This document shows positions 8,480 through 16,892 of a DNA stretch of 64,000 nt, one piece after another (position 1 is the stretch's first letter; every line of letters begins with the position of its first letter). The notes under the pieces were generated by a model, which had not been told where the DNA came from, searched no databases, and was given only the letters and a program-made list of their open reading frames with translations. The translations under genes were made by a program, and so were the position numbers. The stretch is from Streptomyces fumigatiscleroticus (GTDB taxonomy: Bacteria; Actinomycetota; Actinomycetes; Streptomycetales; Streptomycetaceae): positions 186,001 through 250,000 of the forward strand of contig NZ_BMQF01000012.1 in the NCBI RefSeq assembly GCF_014647975.1, written 5' to 3'.

Positions 8480-9460
8480 ATGACTACTACGTACGCTGTA
8501 CTTAGTGAAGGTCTGGAGAAGCGGTTCGGGCAGGTCCGCGCCGTACGGGGGCTGGATCTCGCGGTGGCCCGGGGGACGGTGTGCGGGATCCTGGGGCCGA
8601 ACGGGGCGGGCAAGACGACGGCGGTACGGCTGTTGACGACGCTGCTGCGCCCGGACGCGGGCTCGGCCCGGATCGCCGGCCACGACCTGGTGCGTCAGGC
8701 CGCCGCCGTACGGCGCAGCATCGGCGTCACCGGCCAGTACGCCTCGGTCGACGGCGACCTCACCGGACGCGAGAACCTGCGGCTGTTCGCGCGGCTGCAC
8801 CGGGTGCGGGGGCCGGCCCAGCGGGCCGGGGAGCTGCTGGACCGCTTCGGGCTGGCCGAGGCCGCCGACCGTCCGGTGTCCACCTACTCCGGCGGCATGC
8901 GGCGCCGGCTTGACCTGGCGGCGAGCCTGGTCCGCCGCCCCGAGGTGCTGTTCCTGGACGAGCCCACCACCGGGCTCGACCCGGCCAGCAGGAACCGTAT
9001 CTGGGACGCGGTGCGCGAGCTGAAGGCCCAGGGCACGACGGTGCTGCTCACCACCCAGTATCTGGAGGAGGCCGACCGGCTCGCCGACGACATCGCCCTG
9101 GTCGACCGGGGCCGGGTGGCGCGCACGGGCTCACCGGCGCGGTTCAAGGCGCTGATCGGGGCCCATGTCGAGGTGGTCGTGGCGGACGCGGACGTCCTGA
9201 CGGGAGCGGCGGACGTGCTGGGCCGGCTCACCGGGGGCCGGCCGGCGTTCGACCGCGAGCGGAGCGCCGTCGGCGCGGTCACCGGCGACCCCGCCCTCAC
9301 GCTCCCGCGCCTGGTGCGCGAGATGGACGCGGCGGGCGTGCCGCTGCTGGACGCGAGCGTACGGCCGCCCACCCTCGACGACGTCTTCCTCCGCCTGACC
9401 GAGGACCTCGCCGGGGACCGCACCGACGGCCCGGCCGACGACGAGGAGCGTGCGGCATGA
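8480..9460 (+). CDS. ABC exporter ATP-binding protein (DrrA-like)
   Basis: ATPase subunit of a two-gene drug-type exporter, 326 residues. Walker A is GPNGAGKTT, the ABC signature YSGGMRRRLDLAASL, Walker B LFLDEPTTGLDP, and the switch His region LLTTQYLEEAD; the last is typical of the DrrA/daunorubicin-resistance group, as is the extra C-terminal domain (from about residue 225). ATG at 8480 is preferred; the next codons (MTTTYAVLS) are written by the second TetR operator, so protein start and operator share the same bases. Its stop overlaps the start of the permease gene by four bases (ATGA). Substrate unknown. Confidence 0.93.
   Translation: MTTTYAVLSEGLEKRFGQVRAVRGLDLAVARGTVCGILGPNGAGKTTAVRLLTTLLRPDAGSARIAGHDLVRQAAAVRRSIGVTGQYASVDGDLTGRENLRLFARLHRVRGPAQRAGELLDRFGLAEAADRPVSTYSGGMRRRLDLAASLVRRPEVLFLDEPTTGLDPASRNRIWDAVRELKAQGTTVLLTTQYLEEADRLADDIALVDRGRVARTGSPARFKALIGAHVEVVVADADVLTGAADVLGRLTGGRPAFDRERSAVGAVTGDPALTLPRLVREMDAAGVPLLDASVRPPTLDDVFLRLTEDLAGDRTDGPADDEERAA
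8488..8504. promoter_or_regulatory. TetR operator O2, inside the exporter's first codons
   Basis: TACGTACGCTGTACTTA differs from O1 at two positions and begins eight bases after the first base of the start codon, spanning codons 3-9 of the ATP-binding protein. Binding here would block transcription just after initiation. Confidence 0.7.
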
Positions 9461-10239
9461 GCGGACTGGCCTACGACGGCACGGCGATGCTGGGCCGGCA
9501 GCTGCGGCGGATGCGCAACAACCCGGGACTGCTGATCCTCACCCAGACCATGCCGGTCACCATGCTGCTGTTCTTCGGCTATGTCTTCGGCAGCGCGCTG
9601 GCGATGCCGGGGCCGGAATACCGGTCGTTCCTGGTGCCGGGCCTGCTGGTGGCGACGGCCGCGAACGGCATCATGACGGGCATGTTCCAGGCGGCCCAGG
9701 ACACGCACCGCGGCGTCATGGACCGCTTCCGCACGCTGCCGATGAGCCGGGCGGCCGTGCCGCTGGGGCAGGCAGCGGCGGACGTGCTGGTCACCGCGGC
9801 CGGGACGGTGCCGCTGCTGCTGGTCGGGCTGGCGGTGGGCTGGCGGATCGAGGGGTCCGCGGCCGGGGCGGCGGGCGCCGTGGGCCTGTTGCTGCTGTTC
9901 CGGGCCGCCATGACCTGGATCGGGATCTTCCTGGGCCTGCTCACCCGGAACGAGGAGGCCGCGGGGCAGCTGGGCGGCGCGACCTTCCTGCTGCCGCTGC
10001 TGTCCAACGCCTACATCCCGGCCGACGGGCTGCCGGGGTGGCTGCGCACGGTCGCCGAGTGGAACCCGATCAGCGCGGTGAGCACGGCCCTGCGGGACCT
10101 GTTCGGCAACGCGCCCGTGCCCGGGTCGGCCGCCTGGCCGGTGGCCCATCCGGTCGCCGGATCGCTGGCCTGGTGTCTCGTACTGCTGGCGGTCTTTCTG
10201 CCGCTTGCCGTGCGCCAGTACGCGCACGGCAGGCACTGA
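9457..10239 (+). CDS. ABC-2 type exporter permease (DrrB-like)
   Basis: Integral membrane partner of the preceding ATPase, 260 residues. The layout is that of ABC-2 permeases: a short cytoplasmic N-terminus, a first helix near residues 25-45 (LLILTQTMPVTMLLFFGYVF), about five further helices, and the conserved loop AAQDTHRGVMDRFRTLPMS before the third helix. The motif PADGLPGWLRTVAEWNPISA near the C-terminus is characteristic of DrrB. ATG at 9457 overlaps the ATPase stop (ATGA), indicating coupled translation of the two subunits. A hairpin overlaps its stop codon. Confidence 0.93.
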   Translation: MSGLAYDGTAMLGRQLRRMRNNPGLLILTQTMPVTMLLFFGYVFGSALAMPGPEYRSFLVPGLLVATAANGIMTGMFQAAQDTHRGVMDRFRTLPMSRAAVPLGQAAADVLVTAAGTVPLLLVGLAVGWRIEGSAAGAAGAVGLLLLFRAAMTWIGIFLGLLTRNEEAAGQLGGATFLLPLLSNAYIPADGLPGWLRTVAEWNPISAVSTALRDLFGNAPVPGSAAWPVAHPVAGSLAWCLVLLAVFLPLAVRQYAHGRH

Positions 10240-10258
10240 ACCGAGGAGCGGCCTGCCG
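10227..10258 (+). terminator. Candidate terminator after the exporter operon
   Basis: CGGCAGGC at 10227-10234 and GCCTGCCG at 10251-10258 form a perfect 8-bp stem with a 16-nt loop that spans the permease stop codon. No T-tract follows. Confidence 0.45.
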
Positions 10259-10389
10259 GGGCACGGAACGGGTGGACCGTGCTGGTGCGGAACCGTGCTG
10301 GTGGGGCGACGGGCGGGCGAGGCGCGGATGGGGGACTCATCCGCGCTCCGCACCGCGGCCGGGACGGTGCGCCCGCTCGGGCCCGGGGC

Positions 10390-10656
10390 TCAGCTGCCGC
10401 TGAACAGCGAACGGCGCAGTCGGCGCAGTGGTGCGAAGAGCGAGACACGGCGCACACGCGCGCGCCTGCCGCTGCGGTCGTGCGGGTTCCGCGCGGTCAG
10501 CTCGCGCATCAGTGAGGTGGCCTCGACCGTCTCCTGCTGCGGCAGGGCGGGGCCCGCCAGTATCGAGAGATGGCGGTCGAGCCGCGAACTGGTCGCGCTG
10601 CTCCCGCAGGTGATCGCAGGGATCCGCGCCCTGCTGCGCACTGTTATCTGTTCCAT
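10390..10656 (-). CDS. Small conserved basic protein, function unknown
   Basis: Open frame of 88 residues not tied to any known family. It starts MEQITVRSRARIPAITCG at 10656 with GGGGAG four to five bases upstream, which is why the longer upstream frame is not used. It is basic, with a C-terminal cluster RRARVRRVSLFAPLRRLRR, has no signal peptide or membrane helix and a single Cys. It stands alone, downstream of the sigma/anti-sigma operon on the same strand. I believe similar proteins occur next to SigK-like loci in other Streptomyces, but this is recall only; an RNA or DNA-binding role would fit the charge but is a guess. Confidence 0.55.
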   Translation of the reverse strand: MEQITVRSRARIPAITCGSSATSSRLDRHLSILAGPALPQQETVEATSLMRELTARNPHDRSGRRARVRRVSLFAPLRRLRRSLFSGS

Positions 10657-10771
10657 GTCACTCCCCACCCGTACGAGTCCACCCGGCCCGGGCAGGGTAA
10701 CCCTATCGCCCCCATGGGGCACGCGTGTATCGCGGTCACAGGATTGACCTTCCCCATAAGGGGGTTGACAA

Positions 10772-11596
10772 TTACTCTCCGAATCCAACAGGTTCCAGGG
10801 CGAGTTGGACAATGGGCTGGCCGGTGGGGTGCGGTGAGCCCCCGCCGGGCTCCACGGTGACGGCCAGTGAGGTCGCCGACGCGTCGAGGCCGGAGGCGAT
10901 CAGTGGCGTGTCGCCCCCCTGGAACAGCCCGAGGGAGCGCGGTTGCGCGCCGGGGCGCATGAGCCACAGCTGGCGTACGCGGTCCTTCGGGAGATCGCCG
11001 TAACCGCCGAGGGTGACGATCGCGCGCCCCTGCGACACGGAGGCGATCACCGCGATCCGGCGGCCCCGCGCGTCCTGGCCGCCGGACGCGCGCGCGTCCG
11101 GCGCCGCCAGAACGTGGGCGATCTCACGCGCCTGCGCCCGCTCGGCGTCCAGCCGGTCCTGTGTCCGGCCGGCCTGGACGGCGAAGAGCGAGGCGACGAC
11201 GAGGGCCGCCGCGGCCGTCGCGGTGGCGAACGGCACCAACAGGGGGCGCCGCCGGGGCGCGCGGTCGCGCGACGGCGGCGGCTGGCCGCCCCAGACATGC
11301 GGCGGCAGCTGCCGCGCTCGCGTGCGTGCGGGGCTCCGCGGCGCGGGCTCCTGCGGAGTGGTGCGTACGGCGGCCAGCACCCGGTCGCGCAGCGCGGCGG
11401 GCGCCGGGGCCGCGGTGGACCAGGCGAGGCGGACGGCGTCCTCCGACAGCGCCCGTACCTCGGCGGCGCAGCCCGCGCAGCTCCTCAGATGCCGCTCGAA
11501 GCGGCGGCGTTCGCCGGGCTCCAGGGCGTCGAGCGCGTAGGGGGCGGCGAGCGAGTGCAGGTCCTCGCGGTGCGGCAGGCGGCGGAACGGGCTCAT
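10772..11596 (-). CDS. Zinc-type anti-sigma factor (RskA-like)
   Basis: Membrane anti-sigma factor of 274 residues. The N-terminal anti-sigma domain has the zinc-binding pattern HLRSCAGC (His-x3-Cys-x2-Cys, about residues 36-43) that holds a sigma factor inactive at the membrane. One helix follows at about residues 120-145 (LLVPFATATAAAALVVASLF), then an extracytoplasmic RskA-type domain (residues 175-274; VRQLWLMRPGAQPRSLG). The ATG at 11596 overlaps the sigma stop (ATGA), so stoichiometric coupled synthesis is expected. By analogy with RskA, regulated proteolysis may release the sigma factor; the signal is unknown. Confidence 0.9.
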   Translation of the reverse strand: MSPFRRLPHREDLHSLAAPYALDALEPGERRRFERHLRSCAGCAAEVRALSEDAVRLAWSTAAPAPAALRDRVLAAVRTTPQEPAPRSPARTRARQLPPHVWGGQPPPSRDRAPRRRPLLVPFATATAAAALVVASLFAVQAGRTQDRLDAERAQAREIAHVLAAPDARASGGQDARGRRIAVIASVSQGRAIVTLGGYGDLPKDRVRQLWLMRPGAQPRSLGLFQGGDTPLIASGLDASATSLAVTVEPGGGSPHPTGQPIVQLALEPVGFGE

Positions 11597-12135
11597 ACCG
11601 CACCTCCCAGGCAGTGGCGCAGCCGGGTCAGTCCGTCGCGCATCCGGGTCTTGACCGTGCCCAGCGGCAGGGAGAGCCGCTCGGCCACTTCACGGTAGGT
11701 GTAGCCCTCGTAGTAGGCGAGGGTGACGGACTGGCGCTGGAGGGCGGTGAGCCGGTCCAGGCAGCGGCGCACCCACTCCCGTTCGAGCCCGGCCTCGACC
11801 TCCTCCGAGACCTGGTCGAAGGCCGGGTGGTGGGCCCGCCGGGCCTCGCGCCGCTCGCGTTCGCCGGCCGCGCGGGCGCTGCGCACCCGGTCGACGGCCC
11901 GGCGGTGGGCGAGGGTGAGGACCCAGGCCAGGGCGCTGCCCCGGCCGGGGTCGAACCGGGCGGCCGAGCGCCAGAGTTCGAGCAGCACCTCCTGGGCCAC
12001 CTCCTCGGACTGGGCCGGGTCCCGCACCACGCGCCGGACCAGTCCGTACACCGGCCCGGAGACCAGTCCGTACAGCTCCTCGAACGCCTTCTGGTCGCCG
12101 TCCGCCACCAGCACCAGAAGCTCCTCCGCCTCCAC
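11593..12135 (-). CDS. ECF sigma factor, SigK-like
   Basis: RNA polymerase sigma factor of 180 residues with region 2 (about 10-80; DPAQSEEVAQEVLLELWRSA) and region 4 (115-175; YEGYTYREVAERLSLPLGTV). GTG at 12135 follows GGGGGAGG and gives the expected N-terminus VEAEELLVLVADGDQKAFEE. The frame could be read from 12231, but that would put the start upstream of the promoter-like sequence at 12185-12212, and the extra residues are Arg-rich and unlike sigma factors. It is coupled to a zinc anti-sigma gene and is transcribed away from the DUF4331 gene, a likely target neighbour. Confidence 0.92.
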   Translation of the reverse strand: MEAEELLVLVADGDQKAFEELYGLVSGPVYGLVRRVVRDPAQSEEVAQEVLLELWRSAARFDPGRGSALAWVLTLAHRRAVDRVRSARAAGERERREARRAHHPAFDQVSEEVEAGLEREWVRRCLDRLTALQRQSVTLAYYEGYTYREVAERLSLPLGTVKTRMRDGLTRLRHCLGGAV

Positions 12136-12184
12136 CCGTCCTCCCCCTCTCCCGGGCCGCGCGGCCCGCTCGCGTCCCCTGAGG

Positions 12185-12212
12185 CGTTCGCAGCGAGCAC
12201 GCCTCCGGATGG
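12185..12212 (-). promoter_or_regulatory. Candidate SigK-type promoter for the sigma/anti-sigma operon
   Basis: On the minus strand CCATCC, 16 bp, then CGAACG. This resembles the mycobacterial SigK promoter (CCATCC, 16-19 bp, CCGAAT). Transcription would begin about 40 bases before the GTG start of the sigma gene, suggesting self-activation. Confidence 0.5.
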
Positions 12213-12343
12213 GGTTACGGATCAGCGGCACGAAAACGCGGGTCGAGCAGGGCGGAAATGAGTTCGCGGGTTCTCACCAATCCGGCCCCGCGGCGGCGCC
12301 GAATCCCCGGGCATCAGGCAAGCCGGCACGGAGGACGGACGGT

Positions 12344-13879
12344 ATGACACCCATCTCCAGGAGCGGTGCGGGGCGCAGGAGCGTGGCGACCCTCGTATGC
12401 GGGGCGCTGGCCGCCGGGGGGCTCGCAGCCGCCGGCGCGACCGCGCTGGAACCGGGGGCGGCCTCCGCCTCCAGCCACCGGGAGGCCCCGCTGATCTCGG
12501 GGACCCCGCAGTACGACAACACGGACGTGTACGCGTTCGTGAGCCCGGACAAGCCGGACACGACGACGATCATCGCCAACTGGATCCCGTTCGAGGAGCC
12601 GGCCGGCGGACCGAACTTCTTCACGTTCGCCGACGACGCCCAGTACGACATCCACATCGACAACAACGGCGACGCCCAGGGCGAGCTGCTCTTCCGCTAC
12701 ACCTTCAGGACGCACCGCAGGAGCGGGGACACCTTCCTGTACAACACGGGCCCCGTCACCAGCCTGGACGACCCCGACCTGAACATCACGCAGACGTACG
12801 ACATCGACCTGCTGCGGCTCAAGGACCAGCACCTGGTGTCCCGGACGAAGGTCGCGGACGACGTTCCGGTGGCGCCGTCGAACGTCGGCAAGGCGTCGAT
12901 GCCGGACTACGACGCGCTGCGCGGGCAGGCGGTGCACGAGCTGGCGGGCGGCTCGACGACGTTCGCCGGCCAGGCCGACGACCCGTTCTTCCTCGACCTG
13001 CGCGTCTTCGACCTGCTGTACGGCGGGAACCTCTCCGAGGTCGGCAACGACACCCTGAAGGGCTACAACGTCAACTCGGTGGCCCTCCAGGTCCCGACCG
13101 ACATGATCACCGAGTCCGCGGACCAGCCGGTCGTCGGCATCTGGTCGACGACCCAGCGCAAGAACGCCCACGGCCACTGGACGCAGGTCTCCCGGCTGGG
13201 CAACCCGCTCGTCAACGAGGTCGTCAACCCGCTGAAGGACAAGGACCGGTTCAACGCGGACTCGCCCTGGAACGACGGACAGTTCCTCAAGAACGTCACC
13301 GAACCCGAGCTGCCCGAGCTCGTCGAGTCGATCTACAAGATCAAGGCACCGGCCGAGCCGCGCGACGACCTCGTCGACGTCTTCCTGAAGGGCGTCAAGG
13401 GCCTCAACCAGCCGCCGCACGTACGGCCGGCCGAGGAGCTGCGGCTCAACACCTCGGTCAAGCCGGCCGCCGATCCGAAGCGGCTCGGGGTGCTCGACGG
13501 CGACAACGCGGGCTTCCCCAACGGGCGCCGGCTCACCGACGACGTGCTCGACGCCGCTCTCCAGGTCGTCGAGGGCGAGCTGGTGGGCTCCAAGAACGAC
13601 CTGGGCGACGCGGTGGACGAGAACGACAAGGAGTTCGGCACGTCGTTCCCGTACCTGGCCGCCCCGACGGAGGGTTCGCGCGGTCCGCTCGCCAAGGGCA
13701 CCGGCGGCGACACCGACGTACGCAACCAGCTGGGCGACGCGCTGAAGCCGGCCGGGTCCTCCGCCGGCTCCGGTGACACGGCCCTGATCGCCGCCTCCGC
13801 GGGCGCCGGCGCGGCCGGGATCCTGCTGATCGGCGCCGGCCTGATGTGGTGGCGCCGGATGCGGAGGCGGACGTACTGA
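12344..13879 (+). CDS. DUF4331 family secreted, membrane-tethered protein
   Basis: 511-residue exported protein. A signal peptide (residues 1-45) precedes a DUF4331 domain that fills residues 45-470 (SSHREAPLISGTPQYDNTDVYAF is its hallmark, shown here in part: ASSHREAPLISGTPQYDNTD). A single C-terminal helix (about 480-503) followed by WWRRMRRRTY anchors it with the body outside; there is no LPxTG-type motif. ATG at 12344 has GGAGG nine bases upstream. It heads a three-gene unit with a TPR protein and a nickel/cobalt permease, divergent from the ECF sigma operon. The function of DUF4331 is not established; the neighbourhood suggests a metal- or stress-related envelope role. Confidence 0.85.
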   Translation: MTPISRSGAGRRSVATLVCGALAAGGLAAAGATALEPGAASASSHREAPLISGTPQYDNTDVYAFVSPDKPDTTTIIANWIPFEEPAGGPNFFTFADDAQYDIHIDNNGDAQGELLFRYTFRTHRRSGDTFLYNTGPVTSLDDPDLNITQTYDIDLLRLKDQHLVSRTKVADDVPVAPSNVGKASMPDYDALRGQAVHELAGGSTTFAGQADDPFFLDLRVFDLLYGGNLSEVGNDTLKGYNVNSVALQVPTDMITESADQPVVGIWSTTQRKNAHGHWTQVSRLGNPLVNEVVNPLKDKDRFNADSPWNDGQFLKNVTEPELPELVESIYKIKAPAEPRDDLVDVFLKGVKGLNQPPHVRPAEELRLNTSVKPAADPKRLGVLDGDNAGFPNGRRLTDDVLDAALQVVEGELVGSKNDLGDAVDENDKEFGTSFPYLAAPTEGSRGPLAKGTGGDTDVRNQLGDALKPAGSSAGSGDTALIAASAGAGAAGILLIGAGLMWWRRMRRRTY

Positions 13880-13941
13880 ACGCTCCGCCGGATCTCCCGG
13901 TGCGTGCGGCGGATCCATCGGACCGAGAGGGAGGAGAGGGC

Positions 13942-15357
13942 ATGAACCGCCCCCTGAACGACGGCGAGCGGCCCGCGTCCGGGTCCGCGGCCGGAACCGG
14001 TCACACCACGGACGCCGGGCGCCGCGGACGGACGGCCCGGCTCGCCGGATGTGCCCTGCTGCTGGCCGTCGCGGCCACCGCCGGCGCCGCGGCGGCCGGG
14101 TCGGTGCGGGAGGACCGGGCCGCGGCGGCGGCACCGGCGTCCGCGGCCGCCGTGTCACCGGCCTCGCTGACCGGCGGCGACCTCGGCGCGGGCATCGCGT
14201 CGTTGCAGGCCCACCTGCGGGCCCAGCCCCGGGACTCCGGCGGCTGGGCCACCCTCGGCCTCGCCTACGTCGAGCAGGCCCGCACCAGCGGCGACCCGTC
14301 GCGCTACCCGCAGGCCGGACAGGCCCTGCGGCGCTCCCTGGAGCAGGCGCCCGGCAACGACCAGGCACTGGCCGGCCGGGCCGCCCTCGCCGCGGCCCGG
14401 CACGACTTCCGGGGCGCCCTGACCTACGCCGACCAGGCCCTGGCGCGCAACCCGTACAGCGAACGCGCCCTGTGCTCCCGCATCGACGCCCTGGTCGAAC
14501 TCGGCCGCTACGACGAGGCGTCCGAGGCCGCCGACACCGCCGACGGCCGGCGTCCGGGCATCCCGGTCTTCACGCGGTACGCCTATGTGCGGGAGCTGCG
14601 CGGCGACACGACCACCGCGAGGCGGGTGCTGGAACGGGCCCTGGCCTCCGCCGCCGCTCCCGGCGACGTCGCCTACGTCGCCACCCAGCTCGGCCGGCTC
14701 GCCTGGGACCGGGGCGAGTACCGGACGGCCCTGCGCCACTACGCCCGCGCCCTCGCCGCCGACGACGCCTACCTGCCCGCCCTGGAGGGCCGGGCGCGGG
14801 CCCAGGCGGCCGGCGGTGACCGGGCCGCCGCGATCGAGGGGCTGGAGCGGGTCGTCGCCCGCGCCCCGCTGCCGGGCCCGCTCGTCGCGCTCGGCGAGCT
14901 GTACGAGGCCCGCGGCGCCGAGGGCGACCGGGCCCGGGCCCGCGACCAGTACGCCCTCGTCGACGCCTGGACGGCACTGGCCCGCGCGGGCGGCGTCGAC
15001 CCCGACCTCGACACCGCCCTCGCGGCGGCCGACCACGGCGAGAAGGCGGCGGCGCTGCGCGCGGCCCGCGCCGAGTGGGCCCGCCGCCGCACCGTGCACA
15101 CGGCGGACGCCCTGGCCTGGGCGCTGCACGTCGACGGCCGTGACGACGAGGCCCTGCCGTACGCCCGCCGCGCCACGGCCACCGGCTACCGCAACGCCGC
15201 GTTCCTCTACCACCGCGGCATGATCGAACGCGCCGCCGGACACGCCTCGGACGCCCGCGTCCACCTCAGGGCGGCCCTGGAGCTGAACCCCGGCTTCTCG
15301 CCGCTGGGTGCCCGCGAGGCCCGTACGGCGCTGAAGGACCTGGAGGCGGCCCCGTGA
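13942..15357 (+). CDS. TPR-repeat protein, membrane-anchored
   Basis: 471 residues: a hydrophilic N-terminus, one hydrophobic helix (about 32-52; RLAGCALLLAVAATAGAAAA) and an exported region built of about ten tetratricopeptide units (for example GWATLGLAYVEQARTSGD, ALTYADQALARNPYSERALC, AALELNPGFSPLG). Such arrays hold protein partners rather than catalyse reactions. ATG at 13942 follows GGAGGAGAGGG. Its stop overlaps the GTG of the permease gene (GTGA), so it is probably made together with that protein and the DUF4331 protein and may scaffold them. Confidence 0.85.
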   Translation: MNRPLNDGERPASGSAAGTGHTTDAGRRGRTARLAGCALLLAVAATAGAAAAGSVREDRAAAAAPASAAAVSPASLTGGDLGAGIASLQAHLRAQPRDSGGWATLGLAYVEQARTSGDPSRYPQAGQALRRSLEQAPGNDQALAGRAALAAARHDFRGALTYADQALARNPYSERALCSRIDALVELGRYDEASEAADTADGRRPGIPVFTRYAYVRELRGDTTTARRVLERALASAAAPGDVAYVATQLGRLAWDRGEYRTALRHYARALAADDAYLPALEGRARAQAAGGDRAAAIEGLERVVARAPLPGPLVALGELYEARGAEGDRARARDQYALVDAWTALARAGGVDPDLDTALAAADHGEKAAALRAARAEWARRRTVHTADALAWALHVDGRDDEALPYARRATATGYRNAAFLYHRGMIERAAGHASDARVHLRAALELNPGFSPLGAREARTALKDLEAAP

Positions 15358-16817
15358 GCGCCCGCCGTCCGCTCGTCTGCGGGGCGGCCGTCCTCACGGC
15401 CGGCTGCGCGCTCGCCCTGTTCTCCGCCCCCGCCGCGAGCGCGCACCCCCTCGGCAACTTCACCGTCAACCGCTACGACGGCCTCGTCGCCGCCCCCGGC
15501 GAGCTGCGCGTCCGGCACGTCGAGGACCTCGCCGAGATCCCGGCGACGCAGGCCCGGCCGGATCTCGACCGGCTCGGCGGCGAGGAGTGGGCCCGGCGGC
15601 GGTGCGCGCGGGCCGCGCGGGAGAGCGGACTCGCCGTCGACGGCCGTACCGTCCCGCTCACCGCGGAGGGCGGCCTGGTACGCGTGCGGCCCGGACAGGC
15701 CGGGCTGAGGACCCTGCGGGTGGAGTGCCGGCTGACGGCGCCGCTGCCCGCGGACACCACGGTGACCGTCGGCTTCCGCGGTGCCGGGGACTCCCCGGGC
15801 CCCGGCTGGCGCGAGATCACCGCGCGCGGCGACCGTACGACGCTGACCGCGTCGGACGTGCCACGGGAGTCGGTCTCCCGTGAACTGACGCGCTATCCGA
15901 GGGAGTTGCTCTCCTCGCCGGCCGACACCGCGGCCGCGTCGCTGCGGGTGCGGCCGGGCGGCCCCGCCCTGGCCGGGGAGCGGCAGGACGCCCCCGCCGC
16001 CTCCGTGCTGCCGCGCGGCGCCGACCGTTTCACCCGGGCCCTGGACGCCCTGGTCGCCCGGCACGACCTCACCGCCGGTTTCGCCGCGCTGGCCCTGGCC
16101 GTCGCCGTCGGCCTCGGCGCGCTGCACGCGCTCGCGCCGGGGCACGGCAAGACCCTGATGGCCGCGGCGGCCGCCGCGCGGGGCGGGCGCGCCCGCCTGA
16201 AGGACGTCCTGCCCCTGGCCGCCTCGGTGACGGTCACCCACACCCTCGGCGTGGTCGCCCTGGGGCTGCTGGTCACGGCGGGCTCGGCCGCCGCCCCCTC
16301 GGTGATCGCCTGGCTCGGCATCGCGAGCGGCGTCCTGGTGACGGCGGCCGGAGCCGGTCTCGTACGACGCGCGCTGCGCGCCCGCGGCCACCCGCACCCG
16401 CACAGTCACAGTCACAGTCACAGTCATGGGCATGAGCACGGTCACGGGCATGAGCACGGTCACCCCACCGCCCCCACCCTCCGCGGCACCGTCCTCCTCG
16501 GCTTCGCCGGCGGGCTGGTGCCCAGCCCCTCCGCCGTGGTCGTCCTCGTCGGCGCCGCGGCCCTGGGAAAGGCGTGGTTCGGCCTGCTGCTCGTCGTCGC
16601 GTACGGCGCCGGGCTGGCGCTCACCCTCACCGCGGCCGGGATGGCCGTCGTCCGGCTCGGCGGCACAGTGGGCCGGGTGCTGGACCGCCGTGCGCGCCGC
16701 GGCGCGGGCCCGCTGACGGCCCTGGTGCGCCGCGGCGCGCCGCTGGGGTCGGCGGTGGCCGTGGTGGCGCTCGGGGCCGGACTGGTGTTCAAGGGGGCGG
16801 CATCCGCGCTCGGTTGA
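15354..16817 (+). CDS. Nickel/cobalt (RcnA/NicO-type) permease with exported N-terminal domain and His-rich loop
   Basis: 487-residue membrane transporter. A signal peptide (1-34, ending AAASAHPLG) and an extracytoplasmic domain (35-225) precede about six helices of the NicO/RcnA permease type; HALAPGHGKTLMAA in the first helix is the family motif. Between helices three and four lies a 25-residue loop with His at every second position (13 His), a metal-sensing or metal-binding tract. RcnA-type proteins export Ni and Co. GTG at 15354 overlaps the TPR gene stop. Direction of transport and metal are inferred from family. Confidence 0.85.
   Translation: MSARRPLVCGAAVLTAGCALALFSAPAASAHPLGNFTVNRYDGLVAAPGELRVRHVEDLAEIPATQARPDLDRLGGEEWARRRCARAARESGLAVDGRTVPLTAEGGLVRVRPGQAGLRTLRVECRLTAPLPADTTVTVGFRGAGDSPGPGWREITARGDRTTLTASDVPRESVSRELTRYPRELLSSPADTAAASLRVRPGGPALAGERQDAPAASVLPRGADRFTRALDALVARHDLTAGFAALALAVAVGLGALHALAPGHGKTLMAAAAAARGGRARLKDVLPLAASVTVTHTLGVVALGLLVTAGSAAAPSVIAWLGIASGVLVTAAGAGLVRRALRARGHPHPHSHSHSHSHGHEHGHGHEHGHPTAPTLRGTVLLGFAGGLVPSPSAVVVLVGAAALGKAWFGLLLVVAYGAGLALTLTAAGMAVVRLGGTVGRVLDRRARRGAGPLTALVRRGAPLGSAVAVVALGAGLVFKGAASALG
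16390..16470 (+). repeat. In-gene tandem repeats encoding the His-rich loop
   Basis: A run of CAGTCA units followed by a duplicated unit of about 18 bp (GGGCATGAGCACGGTCAC), all in frame and coding His-Ser, His-Gly and His-Glu alternation. Such repeats can change copy number by slippage without breaking the frame. Confidence 0.75.
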
Positions 16818-16892
16818 GCTACGTTTGGGGGGCAATCACGCACAGATGCACGGAGTGGAGCATTCGCCCGGCTGCTGCGATGGGGGGCGCCC

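Noticed and set aside
11593..12231. Longer sigma factor start at 12231
   Set aside because: Extra Arg-rich residues are unlike sigma factors, and the likely promoter would lie inside the gene.
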